Of a stretch of DNA of 64,000 bases, positions 11,101 through 21,900 are shown in pieces. The DNA lies in the NCBI GenBank assembly GCA_030522415.1, contig CM060109.1:3874655-3938654 (forward strand), given 5' to 3'. This DNA is from Channallabes apus (lineage: Eukaryota > Chordata > Actinopteri > Siluriformes > Clariidae). A program made the translations under genes and the position numbers. The notes below the pieces were generated by a model. It searched no databases, had not been told where the DNA came from, and saw only the letters and a list, made by a program, of their open reading frames with translations. The number at the start of each line of letters is the position of its first letter. Positions within the stretch are counted from its first letter, which is position 1.

Positions 11101-13438
11101 ATAAAAATGCAACAACTGGAGCATTCCTCACCTCATCCAATTTGCATGAACTTCTCTTGCACCATCTATGTATTGTTCACACTGCCTGCTTCTGTAGATC
11201 TGTAGAAAAAACAAAAAATTGAGAGTAAACTTGTTCATCAACGCAAGATATATTATAATGACGAAATGCTTTGCAGTAAATTTTTCAATTAGTGCATGAT
11301 TTTAGTTTCCTCTAATCATATATGTTTCTCCTCAATTATAGCTGCCACGGTGTTATGAGGGATGATATGGAGTGAGGAACAGCCGGGAGCCTGTACTTAG
11401 TGATGACCCCAGGATAGCCAATTAGCTCAGAAATCCGAAAACTAGCTTGAGTAGGAAATTCCACCCTGTACCTCTATTCTGACAAAATAAAGCATCGTCT
11501 GTACGAGTCGTGTAAAAAAAAAAAAGTTCAGCATTGAAGTTAATTACAGCAGTACCTTCGTCCACTTCTTCTATTCAATCCAGTTTACAGTAACAAAAAA
11601 GTTGTGTACCCTTATAATGCTATTTGATGTTACCGCATTTCTTTTATATTTCTTCTTTTGATTTCTCAGCTACGAAAGGGAAATTAGTAGCAAAATACAA
11701 AGTATTTTAAATGCTATCGACCAAGAATTTGACATCCTTACTTGTCATGGATTAATCAGAAAGTAACTTTCTCTGTGTTTCATAATAAATGACTTGACCT
11801 TATTGCTTTATAATCATATTGAGTATATGTTTGTAGAAAGGAGCACGGCCTGAATAGGACTATAACACTGGATTTGTCAATGATTATTAGGCACTTCATC
11901 TGTGAATCAAAACTTTTAAATATACACAATAAATCGGTCGCTCCTGAAAAATCCCTTTTTCCATTAGTTTTGTTAAATTAGATAAGGTTACTGTGTTTAA
12001 TTACAGAGACCGCTAAGACTTATATTAACTTTTTAAGAAAGGAATATAACTGGGAACTTGAAGAGACAGGTTTTCTTTCTTCTTTCATCGACTCGCGAAG
12101 AAATAGCAATTTCAGAAATTAAATACACATTTCCACCCTGCATGTTCACAACGTTCTTTAGTTGCAAACATCCATTCAGTTTAAAAAAATTTTACATAAG
12201 AATTAATGCAAAGGAAAGTTCTACTTCAAGGTTTTATGTCTCTGACAAGGAAAACCTGTGCTGTCCAATCAGACCTCTGTATATATTAAATATATTTTCC
12301 TTGTGTTTTGGTCTCTAAACAGAATTCTCTAAAGACTCCCGACGTCTGTCTGTTCTGTCAATAATCAGGTTTTGTACAAAATCTTAATCATGCATTTGCC
12401 AAAAGTGTCTGCAAGCTTAAGTTGGGTTGTGTTGCTCTCGAGTGAGAACTCCATTTGTAAAAATGCTTGTATCCTACAGGAACTACGACATGTAGCTCTG
12501 GCAGAAAGTAATTGATTCTGACTTGAGTTTATGTCATTCATGGTGCTGCTTAAAAAGCTGCATGCATTAAAAATCTTAATAAATAATTAATAACAAACTC
12601 ACCACCCAGGAGTATCCGCTGTTCTTGGCTTCCTCTCGGTCTACTAGCTCTCCCTGGTAGGGTCCAAAATGTGCACCTACTGGAACAGTCTCTGCCTTAT
12701 TAAACACTCCCAGACCTGCATCAGGAATACTGGACTTCTGAATCTCTAGTCCAGGAGGAAGAGTTAGTCTGGCTCGGTCACAGACACCCATGGGAACAGG
12801 AGTATCAGGGATGAAGAGACACGGACCATGAACCTCACACTTGTTGAAGAAGACGGATTTGCAAACCTCACAGTCTGGGAGTAGAGAAAACACAATGGGA
12901 AACAATGATGTCATATGTTTCTGTTACAGTAAGTGTCTGTATATCTGAGGAAATATACAGTGGCTTAAAGGTTTAAGGCTCTGATCAGAAGGTTGGGGGT
13001 TCAAGCCCCAGCAACCATTGAGCCCTTGAGCAAGGCCATCATTAACTCTATCTGCTCCAGGGGGCGCTGTATCCTGCCTGACCCTGCACTCTGACCCCAG
13101 CTTCCTATAACAATAACAATTTTAAGCTTTAGAATTGCCTTGTAAAGACTTTACAAATGAACAAAACATTAAGTGTGTATATATAGTGGAACCTCGGATA
13201 ACGAGCATAATTCGTTCTGGAAGCAGGCTCGTATTCCAGGACACTCGTAAATGAAATTTAATTTTCCCATAGGTAATAATGGAAACTTAAATTATTCGTT
13301 CTACAGCCCAAAAAAATAAATACATAAAAATAATTAATACAAAATATAAAGTAAAAATTAAACAAATTAACCTGTACTTTACCTTTAAAAAAATAAAAAA
13401 TGAATCCCGACAGATAAGTGTTTTCCGTTTGTGCGTGC

Positions 13439-13470
<32 letters not shown>

Positions 13471-14131
13471 AGGCTAGAGTAAGTGGAGACTCTTGCTTTC
13501 AGCCCCTCCTGTCTCCCCCGTCTCATCTTACACAGTAAAAATTTCTCCTTTCGTCTGAATTAAACACACATTAACGGAAAGACTGTTGTTCTCCTCAAAA
13601 TTATTAAAGCTTCTCTGCTGTATTTTAATGTTGCTCGCAACTGCGTAACAGCCCGTTAATTCATGCTCGTGTAATGATGAGATGGACAAACTGCTGGATG
13701 CCCGTTCTTTTATTTGCTGCATTGTCAGGCTATAGTACAAACTTTCGGGTGGATCCTGCTCTTAAATCCAACTGAAAAAACTACTGAAGAACAAAACTCA
13801 AGCTCTATATCCAGCTTACATCTCGCATTCGCGTTCAAACACACCGGACTGCATTACCCACAATGTATATACCCACAATGCATCTCCCGCACTGGACTAC
13901 ACTTCCGTAAACATTCCTGTTCCTGAACAGCAGTCATAAATCAACATCTCTCTCCCGCTACACTGTTTAATCTGGGAAAATAGCAATAAACATCGCGAAT
14001 GGCACTCGTGTGACCGCAAACTAACAGAATCACTGCTGTAAAGTAAAACAAACAAACAAATGAAACAGCACCTTACCTCTGGAAAGATCTGCGAAACAGC
14101 TGAGTTTCTTCGGAGTTTGTGTCTCTCGTGC

Positions 14132-14192
<61 letters not shown>

Positions 14193-14692
14193 GGCCATGT
14201 GTGTGAATCCCCCTTCAGAAACAGTGTCAAATTATGCTCGCGCACAGACACACACACACACCACGCGATGAGGAAGAAAATGGATTTTTAACCTCTATAT
14301 AGAGAATTTCTTTTGCTTTATTCACGCGCTCAGACATGTGTTATAAGAAACGCTGTACACATGCGCTTATTAAATTTAATTAAATATTTTTTACACACAC
14401 ACACACACACGTGTTATAGTAAACAGTACACGCGTGCACGGATGTTGATAATACCAGTAAGAGACAGCAGTAAGTTCAAGTAGGAGAGACGCTTACCCAC
14501 AATTCCGCAGTGGAAGAGAGAGAAAAACCGTTGGCTCAGTTGTGATGACGTGACGTCAAAACAAGAAGCGCATGCGTGATACATGATACTCGGTGCTCGT
14601 AAACCAAGACAATGATCGTTTTGCAAGTCAACATTTATTAAAAATCTTTGCTTGTCTTGCGGAACAGCGTAAACAGCGTTACTCGTAATCCA

Positions 14693-14743
<51 letters not shown>

Positions 14744-16863
14744 CAAACCGGATTCCAAAAAAGTTGGGACCCTAAACAAATTGTGAATAATTGTGAATAG
14801 ACGTCCCCAGACGTCTGTTGAGTGTTGTAAGAAGAAGGGGAGATGCCACACAGTGGTGAAAATGGCCTTGTCCCAACTTTTTTGGGATTTGTTTCCGTGA
14901 AATTTGTAATCAACATATTTTTCCTTTAAAATTATAAATTTTCTCGGATTAAACTTTTGATCTGTCATCTATGTTCTATTCTGAATAAAATATTGACATT
15001 TGCCATCTCCACATCATTGCATTCAGTTTTTATTCACAATTTGTTTAGTGTCCCAACTTTTTTGGAATCCGGTTTGTGTGTATATATATATACACAGGTC
15101 CTTCTCAAAAAATTAGCATATTGTGATAAAGTTCATTATTTTCTGTAATGTACTGATAAACATTAGACTTTCATATATTTTAGATTCATTACACACAAAC
15201 TGAAGTAGTTCAAGCCTTTTATTGTTTTAAAATTGATGATTGTGGCATACAGCTCATGAAAACCCTAAATCCCTATCTCAAAAAATTAGCATATCATGAA
15301 AAGGTTCTCTAAACGAGCTATTAACCTAATCATCTGAATCAACTAATTAACTCTAAACACCTGCAAAAGATTCCTGAGGCTTTTAAAAACTCCCAGCCTG
15401 GTTCATTAATCAAAACCGCAATCATGGGTAAGACTGCCGACCTGACTGCTGTCCAGAAGGCCATCATTGACACCCTCAAGCAAGAGGGTAAGACACAGAA
15501 AGAAATTTCTGAACGAATAGGCTGTTCCCAGAGTGCTGTATTAAGGCACCTCAGTGGGAAGTCTGTGGGAAGGAAAAAGTGTGGCAGAAAACGCTGCACA
15601 ACGAGAAGAGGTGACCGGGCCCTGAGGAAGATTGTGGAGAAGGACCGATTCCAGACCTTGGTGGACCTGCGGAAGCAGTGGACTGAGTCTGGAGTAGAAA
15701 CATCCAGAGCCACCGTGTACAGGCGAGTGCAGGAAATGGGCTACAGGTTGCAAATTTTGCATGTCATTCGGAAATCAAGGTGCCAGAGTCTGGAGGAAGA
15801 CTGGGGAGAGGGAAATGCCAAAATGCCTGAAGTCCAGTGTCAAGTACCCACAGTCAGTGATGGTCTGGGGTGCCATGTCAGCTGCTGGTGTTGGTCCACT
15901 GTGTTTTATCAAGGGCAGGGTCAATGCAGCTAGCTATCAGGAGACTTTGGAGCACTTCATGCTTCCATCTGCTGAAAAGCTTTATGGAGATGAAGATTTC
16001 ATTCTTCAGCACGACCTGGCACCTGCTCACAGTGCCAAAACCACTGGTAAATGGTTTACTGACCATGGTATTACTGTGCTCAATTGGCCTGCCGACTCTC
16101 CTGACCTGAACCCCATAGAGAATCTGTGGGATATTGTGAAGAGAAAGTTGAGAGACAAGACACAAGAATTTGCAGAGTACACAAGAGTGCAGAACTGAAC
16201 ATAATTATTTCAAGGTTGACTTTTTTTTTGTATTAAAAACACTTTTCTTTCATTGGTCAGATTAAATATGCTAATTGTTTTGGATTTTGGGTTTTCATGA
16301 GCTGTATGCCACAATCATCAATATTAAACCAATAAAAGACTTGAACTACTTCAGTTTGTGTGTAATGAATCTAAAATATATGAAAGTCTAATGTTTATCA
16401 GTACATTACAGAAAATAATGAACTTCATCACAATATGCTAATTGTTTGAGAAGGACCTGTATATCTATACACACACACAGTACAGGCCAAAAGTTTGGAC
16501 ACGCCTTCACTCATTCAATGTGTTTTCTTTATTTTCATGACCATTTACATGGTAGATTCTCACTGAAGGCATCAAAACTATGAATGAACGCATGTAGAGT
16601 TTGTACGTAACAAAAAAGGTGAAATAACCGAAAACATGTTTTATATTCTAGTTTCTTCAAAATAGCCCCCCTTTGCTCTGATTACTGCTTTGCACACTCT
16701 TGGCATTCTCTTGATGAGCTTCAAGAGGTCGTCACCTGAAATGGTTTCCGGCAGTCTTGAAGGAGTTCCCAGAGATGTTTAGCACTTGTTGGCCCCTTTG
16801 CCTTCACTCTCCGGTCCAGCTCAATAACTCCACATGTGACCTATGTGTGTCCAAACTTTTGGC

Positions 16864-16939
<76 letters not shown>

Positions 16940-17673
16940 CTGAACCTTTTATAAAGGAAAAAAGATCTTGCACATAGCTTTGCCACTTCCTGAGGAACTG
17001 AAAGAAACTAAATAAAATCAGTGCCTTATGAAATCATGAAATCTATAAATTATGGAATCAACAGTGTTTCTCTCAGAAAGGCTTGCACTTATATCATTTA
17101 TTCTAAATCTATGAATGAAGAAAAGTTCATAGTCGTTACCTCTGGCCTAATGAAACAGTGTATTGTGCTTTTAAATGTACTAGATATTGTGTAGGGTGCA
17201 GCATTAGTGATGTCTTACACAGGTAGTCTTTATGGTCAGAATCTTCCTCTTTAATGCAGATATCTTCAGGTGTGTCGTTGAAGTCGTGCTCATATTTGTG
17301 GATGTCCAGCTCCAGCGTCTCCTCTTTCTTCACACAGACTTCTGACACTTCAGGCGTCTCTCCATCTGGAGTCTCAGTTTTCGTGCTCTCACAAACCTAA
17401 AGACCAAACAATAAACACTGACTCAGAAAAGTTTTGATTTCCTTTTACACCGCTCGTTATGTATAAAGAGATTTTGTGTGATTAACAGGACAACATGTAG
17501 ACCAGCAGGGAAGCAGAGCAATAAAATACAAGCAGTGGTTCAACTTTAACCTGTTATTGTAATTATTGCTTATTTATAAAATAACTCATCATTAATCATC
17601 GTACCTGTAAGAAAGGAGGATAAGGAGCTTGAGGCCGGCCGAAGGGGCGCTGTGTGTCTGCTTCTGTACACAT
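5651..17673 (-). CDS. prdm9: PRDM9-like histone methyltransferase (six exons, 864 aa)
   Basis: Joining exons 17673-17605, 17396-17219, 12874-12603, 11199-11132, 10977-10787 and 7467-5651 gives one open frame of 864 codons plus stop. Every junction has GT/AG sites and compatible phase. Order: acidic N-terminus (1-82); zinc knuckle CxxC-x7-CxxH (84-98); PR/SET domain (about 99-250); one SET-proximal C2H2 finger (271 on); Ser-rich spacer; 19 C2H2 fingers (338-864). PRDM9 methylates H3K4 and H3K36 at sites bound by its fingers and, in many vertebrates, sets meiotic crossover hotspots. The three tyrosines equivalent to human Y276, Y341 and Y357 are kept (Tyr155, Tyr220, Tyr236). No KRAB or SSXRD is visible, as in shortened fish paralogues. 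Expression is unknown. Upstream coding exons cannot be excluded, because a plausible acceptor (TTTTTTAG) sits 10 bases before the ATG. Confidence 0.88.
8052..8120. repeat. (CCCA)n/(CA)n microsatellite in PRDM9-like intron 5
   Basis: CCCA units run into a pure CA run. The flanking intron from 7468 to 8280 has no recognisable gene. Confidence 0.9.
8690..9165 (+). pseudogene. Ty3/gypsy pol remnant
   Basis: Short plus-strand matches to gypsy reverse transcriptase ([20 protein letters not shown] at 8724, then [12 protein letters not shown]) jump to an RNase H start ([18 protein letters not shown]). The intervening palm is deleted and several stops are present. It sits in intron 5 of the PRDM9-like gene in antisense and runs into the LTR-like repeat that follows. 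Confidence 0.6.
9165..10560 (+). repeat. LTR-like repeat, copy A, interrupted by a solo LTR
   Basis: Positions 9165-9304 plus 9961-10560 match 61770-62515 almost base for base (for example GGGAACACACTCCCAACACAG and CCATGTTTGGCACTGCATG). Copy A is interrupted by 656 bp at 9305-9960. It probably represents the LTR of the gypsy element whose pol remnant precedes it. Exact ends are not defined. Confidence 0.6.
9305..9960. mobile_element. Solo LTR in PRDM9-like intron 5
   Basis: The 656-bp insert begins TGTAAC and ends GCTACA, with a 4-bp target duplication AGCT at 9301-9304 and 9961-9964. The uninterrupted copy at about 61940 reads CCAGCTGCTC, which shows the empty site directly. No internal retroviral or gypsy coding sequence is present, so this is a recombined solo LTR. 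Family unknown. Confidence 0.75.
10787..10977 (-). CDS. prdm9: PRDM9-like exon 5 (SET C-terminal half)
   Basis: Acceptor TTCTTGTAG|G, donor AATG|GTAAAT. Encodes [20 protein letters not shown], then GILYRSC (equivalent of Y341) and [13 protein letters not shown] (equivalent of Y357), the substrate and cofactor-binding end of the PR/SET domain. Phase 1 at the 3' side fits exon 6. Confidence 0.92.
11132..11199 (-). CDS. prdm9: PRDM9-like exon 4 (SET core)
   Basis: A 68-bp exon with acceptor TTTTCTACAG|ATC and donor GATGAG|GTGAGG. It encodes [22 protein letters not shown] plus two bases of the Arg codon completed in exon 5. The WMRYVNCAR motif across the junction is diagnostic of the family. Confidence 0.9.
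11200..12602 (-). other. PRDM9-like intron 3, no gene seen
   Basis: AT-rich intron sequence between exons 3 and 4. I see no coding segment, no recognisable repeat and no RNA gene in it. Confidence 0.6.
12603..12874 (-). CDS. prdm9: PRDM9-like exon 3 (zinc knuckle and first half of SET)
   Basis: Acceptor CTACTCCCAG|AC, donor GGGTG|GTGAGT. Encodes the knuckle [17 protein letters not shown], then [19 protein letters not shown] and [16 protein letters not shown], ending NSGYSWV. The FGPY tyrosine corresponds to human Y276. Phase 0 at the 3' side. Confidence 0.92.
12957..13110 (+). mobile_element. tRNA-derived SINE
   Basis: A pol III B-box-like word (GGTTCAAGCCC) follows an A-box-like start. Then comes the typical body TTGAGCAAGGCC...CTCTGCTCCAGGGGGCGCTGTATC...TGACCCTGCACTCTGACCCCAGCTTCC. 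This body is common in catfish genomes (Mermaid-like SINEs, from memory). It lies in PRDM9-like intron 2. Confidence 0.7.
13191..14696. mobile_element. Nonautonomous DNA transposon with terminal inverted repeats
   Basis: The ends ACCTCGGATAACGAG (13191) and ACTCGTAATCCAAGGT (14681-14696) are imperfect inverted repeats. The interior has no transposase. It holds GT runs at 13444-13470 and 14137-14191 and a palindromic CpG-rich centre. Sequence like this, with ends resembling CTCGTAATCCAAAGCACTCG, is common in fish. It lies in PRDM9-like intron 2. Confidence 0.65.
14744..15076. mobile_element. MITE with 27-bp perfect terminal inverted repeats
   Basis: A 333-bp element. The first 27 bases (CAAACCGGATTCC...GTTGGGAC) are exactly inverted at the other end (GTCCCAAC...GGAATCCGGTTTG). 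TA precedes it, as expected of Tc1/mariner-type insertion. There is no coding capacity. A (GT)n run (14695-14738) abuts its left end. Confidence 0.85.
15095..16459 (+). mobile_element. Tc1/mariner element (internally deleted)
   Basis: The inverted ends (CAGGTCCTTCTC / GAGAAGGACCTG) extend inward over about 200 bp (shared ATTAGCATATTGTGATAAAG and neighbouring words). They flank a single transposase relic. Repeats of this length and TA-rich flanks are typical of fish Tc1-like elements. Confidence 0.9.
15424..16198 (+). pseudogene. Tc1 transposase, deleted and frameshifted
   Basis: The N-terminal paired-like DNA-binding half ([20 protein letters not shown]..., with helix-turn-helix [12 protein letters not shown] and [10 protein letters not shown]) is in one frame up to about 15750. 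The catalytic half ([12 protein letters not shown]..., [21 protein letters not shown]) is in another frame. The segment between, which normally carries the first catalytic Asp (FSDES), is missing. The second Asp and the Asn-Pro-Ile-Glu motif remain. It cannot be an active DD34E transposase, though its ends could be cross-mobilised. Confidence 0.92.
16483..16866. mobile_element. Tc1-type MITE
   Basis: The ends CAGGCCAAAAGTTTGGACAC and GTGTCCAAACTTTTGGCCTT are inverted repeats bordered by TA. The 384-bp interior (TCTTGATGAGCTTCAAGAGG) matches the 5' end of a common fish Tc1-like family, with no complete reading frame. A (TA)n run follows. Confidence 0.8.
16867..16934. repeat. (TA)n microsatellite
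   Basis: Pure TA run of about 34 units; translations across it (YIYIYI) are artefacts. Confidence 0.95.
17219..17396 (-). CDS. prdm9: PRDM9-like exon 2 (acidic linker)
   Basis: Acceptor GGTCTTTAG|GTTTGTG and donor CTACCTGT|GTAAGA. It encodes an acidic stretch ([16 protein letters not shown]... [12 protein letters not shown]) like that found before the catalytic domain in many fish zinc-finger and PRDM9 proteins. The last base joins AC of exon 3 to make the Tyr of DYLYCEVC, a near-exact match to the PRDM9 family at this junction. Confidence 0.85.
17605..17673 (-). CDS. prdm9: PRDM9-like exon 1 (start exon)
   Basis: Starts with ATG at 17673 and encodes 23 residues ([15 protein letters not shown]...FLQ). 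It ends in CAG|GTACGATG, a phase-0 donor. A TTTTTTAG acceptor lies just upstream of the ATG, so a 5' UTR exon, or extra coding exons, could precede it. It is too short to be found by simple ORF scanning; the frame match to exon 2 supports it. Confidence 0.6.
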
Positions 17674-17699
17674 TATAATAGATCTAAAAAAGATTTATA

Positions 17700-19046
17700 A
17701 TAAGAGTCATTAATAATGATAATAATAATGGCTTAAAAAAATATATATATTTTCCAATTTCTCAGAGCTCCCTAAAAGTGTCCAATCTGTTTATCTCCTC
17801 TACTAAACACACGTGTGTCATGTCTGGCTGGCAGATCTGGGAGGAGGAGCATCTTCTTATATGAGATCACATTAGAGAGAACATATTATTTAAGGAACGA
17901 GTACAAATTATACTAAATGATCGGTTGACTTCCTGTGCATTTGAAGCTACTGATTATAAAATGGCTAGCAATTTTAATCATTAAAAATTCCTAAAACGCG
18001 CAACGTTGCACGAGACAACGAACGTCTAAACATTACTAAAGTTAAATTTTTCACAAGATTTCCCTTTAACTCAGTATAACTCAGTACCTTTTACTGATAA
18101 AATATACAGTATGGGATTTCTGAAACTCAGACTAGCGCTACAAACCTGTCAGTTTAGATCATATCACTGTGTTTTGAAGATGTGATTGTTTTCTCTTTGT
18201 ATTAACCTAATTGTTTTACTTTACATATATTCAATCAAGTACAATTTTAAATATAATGTAATATTAAAGAATTTATTTACTTTCATAATGTGTAATTTTA
18301 TCATCTGAGATGAATGCCTTCAAGCATCAAACTTTTGACAATTTATTTTGTCATAATAACATTTTGCATTTAACAAAAAAACATTTTACATGTGTACAGT
18401 ATCCTCAAATACATTGTCCAACAATGTAAACATCGTAAACTTGACAATTTGTCAAAACATTTCTACAATGTGTATAGTATTGTTCTAAAAACATACTGTA
18501 TAACAGTTTTTAGTATCCATATACATACACACTGGATACAATGTAAATTCACCATAAGAATCAGTTAAGAAGCCTGTGCTCTTTCCATGAACAGTTACTT
18601 AGAACTGACTACAAAATCTAATTAAAAGTCTTCAAAACAAGTTTGGCACCAAGAACTGCTTTAAAATGGGCCGTGTACAACCAAGCACTTTTAAAACATA
18701 CCAAATTAGCCAATGGTAGGAGAAAAATATATAATAAAAATTAACTCCTTCACGACATAGTTTACCCAAAAATGAAACTTAAATTTTTTTTAAAAAAATG
18801 TCTCTTAACCAAATTTAATTAAAATCTCATACTTGAATAGCTTAAGGATGAGTAAACAACGTACGAATTGTTATAAAATTTTTTGGTAAACTATTTAACC
18901 CTAGATAAAACACATCTTAACTAAGATAAAACAAACCAGGTTTAGTAAACAGTAGTTAACTTTGAAGATGTAGGACTGTATAGACCCTTTAATACAAAGA
19001 AATTTACCATCAACAGAAAGTTGTAGCTTGGTCAAAGAAAACAAAC
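17700..19046. other. AT-rich spacer, no gene seen
   Basis: Between the start exon of the PRDM9-like gene and the stop codon of the PB1-like gene. AT-rich, with short direct words (ACATTTT, ACAATGTA) but no coding exon, RNA gene or repeat family that I recognise. Both flanking genes are on the minus strand. Confidence 0.5.
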
Positions 19047-21900
19047 TTACTCCTGCAGCTTTGAAGAGAGGTTCCGCACCCTTCGGCTCATCTGCTTACT
19101 CTCTATGTCCATGATTATTTTTTGAAAAGCCTCAAATGTATATTTGAGTCCTTCAGGATATTTTAAGTTCAGTGCATAAATGAGTCCAAACATCATGGCG
19201 CAGGCACATGCAACAGAGGGCAACTCATTTACTACTTCCACACCGTCAATGACAATGGAAATGTCCAGTGCACGACTAAGAGCATCACTTTCACGGATCA
19301 CAAAAAATGCTATGGTGGTCTTTTCAAATTCTCTCTCCGCTTCCTCCCTTTGGCCAGCCTAAAAACATACAAGAACAGACAGCAATTAACGAACTTTGTA
19401 AGAGGAAAAAAAAAAAAACCCTCTGAAAATTTATTACAAAATTTAGTTAGTCGTCCTATTCTGAAGGTCAATGTAGAGCCCAAACATCTGTGCCAACTTC
19501 CATTAAAATATTTTCATTTGTGATCAGCATAATTTGTACGGTTTATTACAAAAGTAGTGCAAGTGCTGACAATTTTCATTTTTGGGTGAAGACATACTTT
19601 TACACTTTTTGCCTTTGAAAATGCTTTTAAACACTTGCACAATTAAACGCTCCCATGTGTTGACCATTGTTGTCAATCACAGACATTTTTGTTGAGTGCA
19701 GTTCAAAATGCATGTTTGGGTGAACCAACCCCCTCTAACGGAGAAGTTCACATTCAAAATTCTGTCATTTACACGCCATCTTGTCATTTCAAACCTGTAT
19801 GAATGATTGTCCTTTTGAACAATGTTGGTACAGTAACAGAACAGCACAGCAACACTTCCACTATTATTGTATGGACACAAAACCAATGCAAGTGAATAGG
19901 GGGCTCTTAACATTTTTCTAAATATATTCTTTTGTGTTCTGTGGAAGAAAGTCGCACAGGCTGATGTGTAAATAATAAGTACTTGAACTACTTTAAAGCA
20001 ATATGTCACTACTGAATCAAAAATTCCCCATATTTTACTCACCCTCAAGGCTTGAGAAGAGCTTTTTTAGACCACTGAGCATTGTAGAGCAGTTCTTTGC
20101 TCGGTGGATGCGCTATTGGAAGCTTTAAAAAGTCAACAATTCACTTCCATTCTACTGCTTGGAAGTAAAACATTAAGTAAGATTATAACATTGCCTGTAT
20201 TGTTCTTCAAGAATATAACTAAATTCAGTCAGGATGACTTGAGGGCATGTAAAACATGGGGAAATTCGATTTTGTAGTGAAATATAACAAACATGGTTGG
20301 AGAAAATTTCAGTAGTTTGCTTTGCCTACATTACCTGGTATTCTTTGATCAGACAGCTTGCATCTTCACCAAGATACATGATCAGGCACTTCAGCAGGCA
20401 CTCTCTTCTGATGTCTATGTCCAGACTCTACAAAATGTTCAAGATGAATTGCTTTTATTGGACCAAAAAACTACCAACTGCAACAAGCAATTTTGTTTGC
20501 ATCCAACCAATACCTGATCCATAACTTGAATAGTGTCCTTAGTTTTTTCACGGAGGACTCCACCTTTGCTCCTAATAACCGGGACAAGCTGAGAGCTCTG
20601 TCTGTCCAAAGAAGCCGTAAATCTCGGTAGTAAAGGTAAAGTCGTGATGCGCAAAAATTCCGCATTAATCTATCAGGAAGAGAAAAAGAAAATAGACTTC
20701 TGAAAAAAATTATTTCACTTTGAGAACTAGTTGTAAAAATACATATAAACACAAAGCATTAAACAACAAAAAGTATAATTCAGGCATCTAAGACATTTTC
20801 AAAAACACTCCCATGGTAAAAAATATGTTATATTCAGGATTAATCACTTAAATTTTAACATTCTGCAATAAAATAAATGCTTTTACCTCCTCTTGTTGAA
20901 ACAGAGCTGGCCATCTTTCTTTCAGTTCTTGAACACTAGGTTGGTTTTCCACAATCTCTTGTCTGCGTTTGGCAAACGTCTTCATCATTTTTTCTCTGAT
21001 TGTCAATGCATTGTTTCTTTTCTTCACTTCCTTTAAAAGTGCCAGGCGCTCAACTTCAAGGTTTGCTGATGTCTCTCCAGCAGGAAGGGATGGGATATGA
21101 CTGACTTCACGTCGTTTAACATTTTCTGCTGGAAAAACCTGGTCTGAAGTTTTGGTTTTCAGAGAATTTACCAAATACTCAGGGCATCTTTCAAGACCTT
21201 TCAAATGTGCGCGTAGGTTTCCCATCTTCATTTTGAATCTCTGTGTCCACCCATAGCACCCATTGAAGGATCCTTTTTCTGCTAAACAAGGGTGTTTCTT
21301 GATAAGTGCCTCTGAAACTTCACAAAAGTTTGCACTGCTGGGATAAGATTTACACTTGTATATCTCATCACAAACCTTCTGCAGAATATCAGACTTCATC
21401 TTTGGAGTGACAGACAGCCTTGTACCGTTAGCCTTAAAAAGAGCATTTCCTCTCTCTAATTGGAGTTCAGTGTCATAAGAAAAGCATGGAATATTAAATT
21501 CTTTTGGCCACTGTTGATTTCTTGTAGAAACTGTTTCCGAGTAAGGGAGTGAAAGGATGATTGTATTATCAGTGTCTCCAGAGCCAACAGAGGACAGAGC
21601 ATCATCATTAGACTGGGTCCCATCATTTGTTTGAGCAGTGAATGAGTCTTCATCGGACAAAGGGATAATCTTTAGAGTGCCAAGACTCTGAAGTTCTCCA
21701 GTGTTTGTCAAATTTACAAAAACATCCCCAAAATCTTTGTCCTGATACTGTAGTCTGAATCTACCATTTAATCCAAAAGCTTCCCTCACTTTTTCAATTA
21801 GCTCATCCACTGATTCGGGAATTCCATCTGGCAGAAGCAACTTTCTTGAATCATCTTGACTCACAATCACCAAAAGCTTGGCAGATCTTCTTCCTGCCAT
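19047..21900 (-). CDS. PB1-domain-like multicopy teleost protein (four exons, 524 aa)
   Basis: Exons 21900-20887, 20669-20514, 20427-20335 and 19358-19047 all join in phase 0 with GT/AG borders, giving 524 codons and a TAA stop. Residues about 6-85 look like a PB1 fold (KLLVIVSQDDSRKLLLP; acidic DKDFGDVFVNL loop), a protein-interaction module. The middle has YGWTQRFKMKMGNLRAHLKG, and residues about 290-330 are basic and helical. The C-terminal exon (VIDGVEVVNELPSVACACAMMFGLIYALNLKYP) is a hydrophobic conserved block. From memory, similar proteins occur in many copies in fish genomes, often labelled SAMD3-like. The start lies 218 bp downstream of the transposase-like relic on the same strand. 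It could be transposon cargo or a domesticated gene. Function unknown. Confidence 0.75.

Noticed and set aside
12957..13110. A tRNA gene at the B-box words here and at 31.4 and 37.2 kb
   Set aside because: No cloverleaf with acceptor and anticodon stems could be drawn; the downstream bodies match SINE families.
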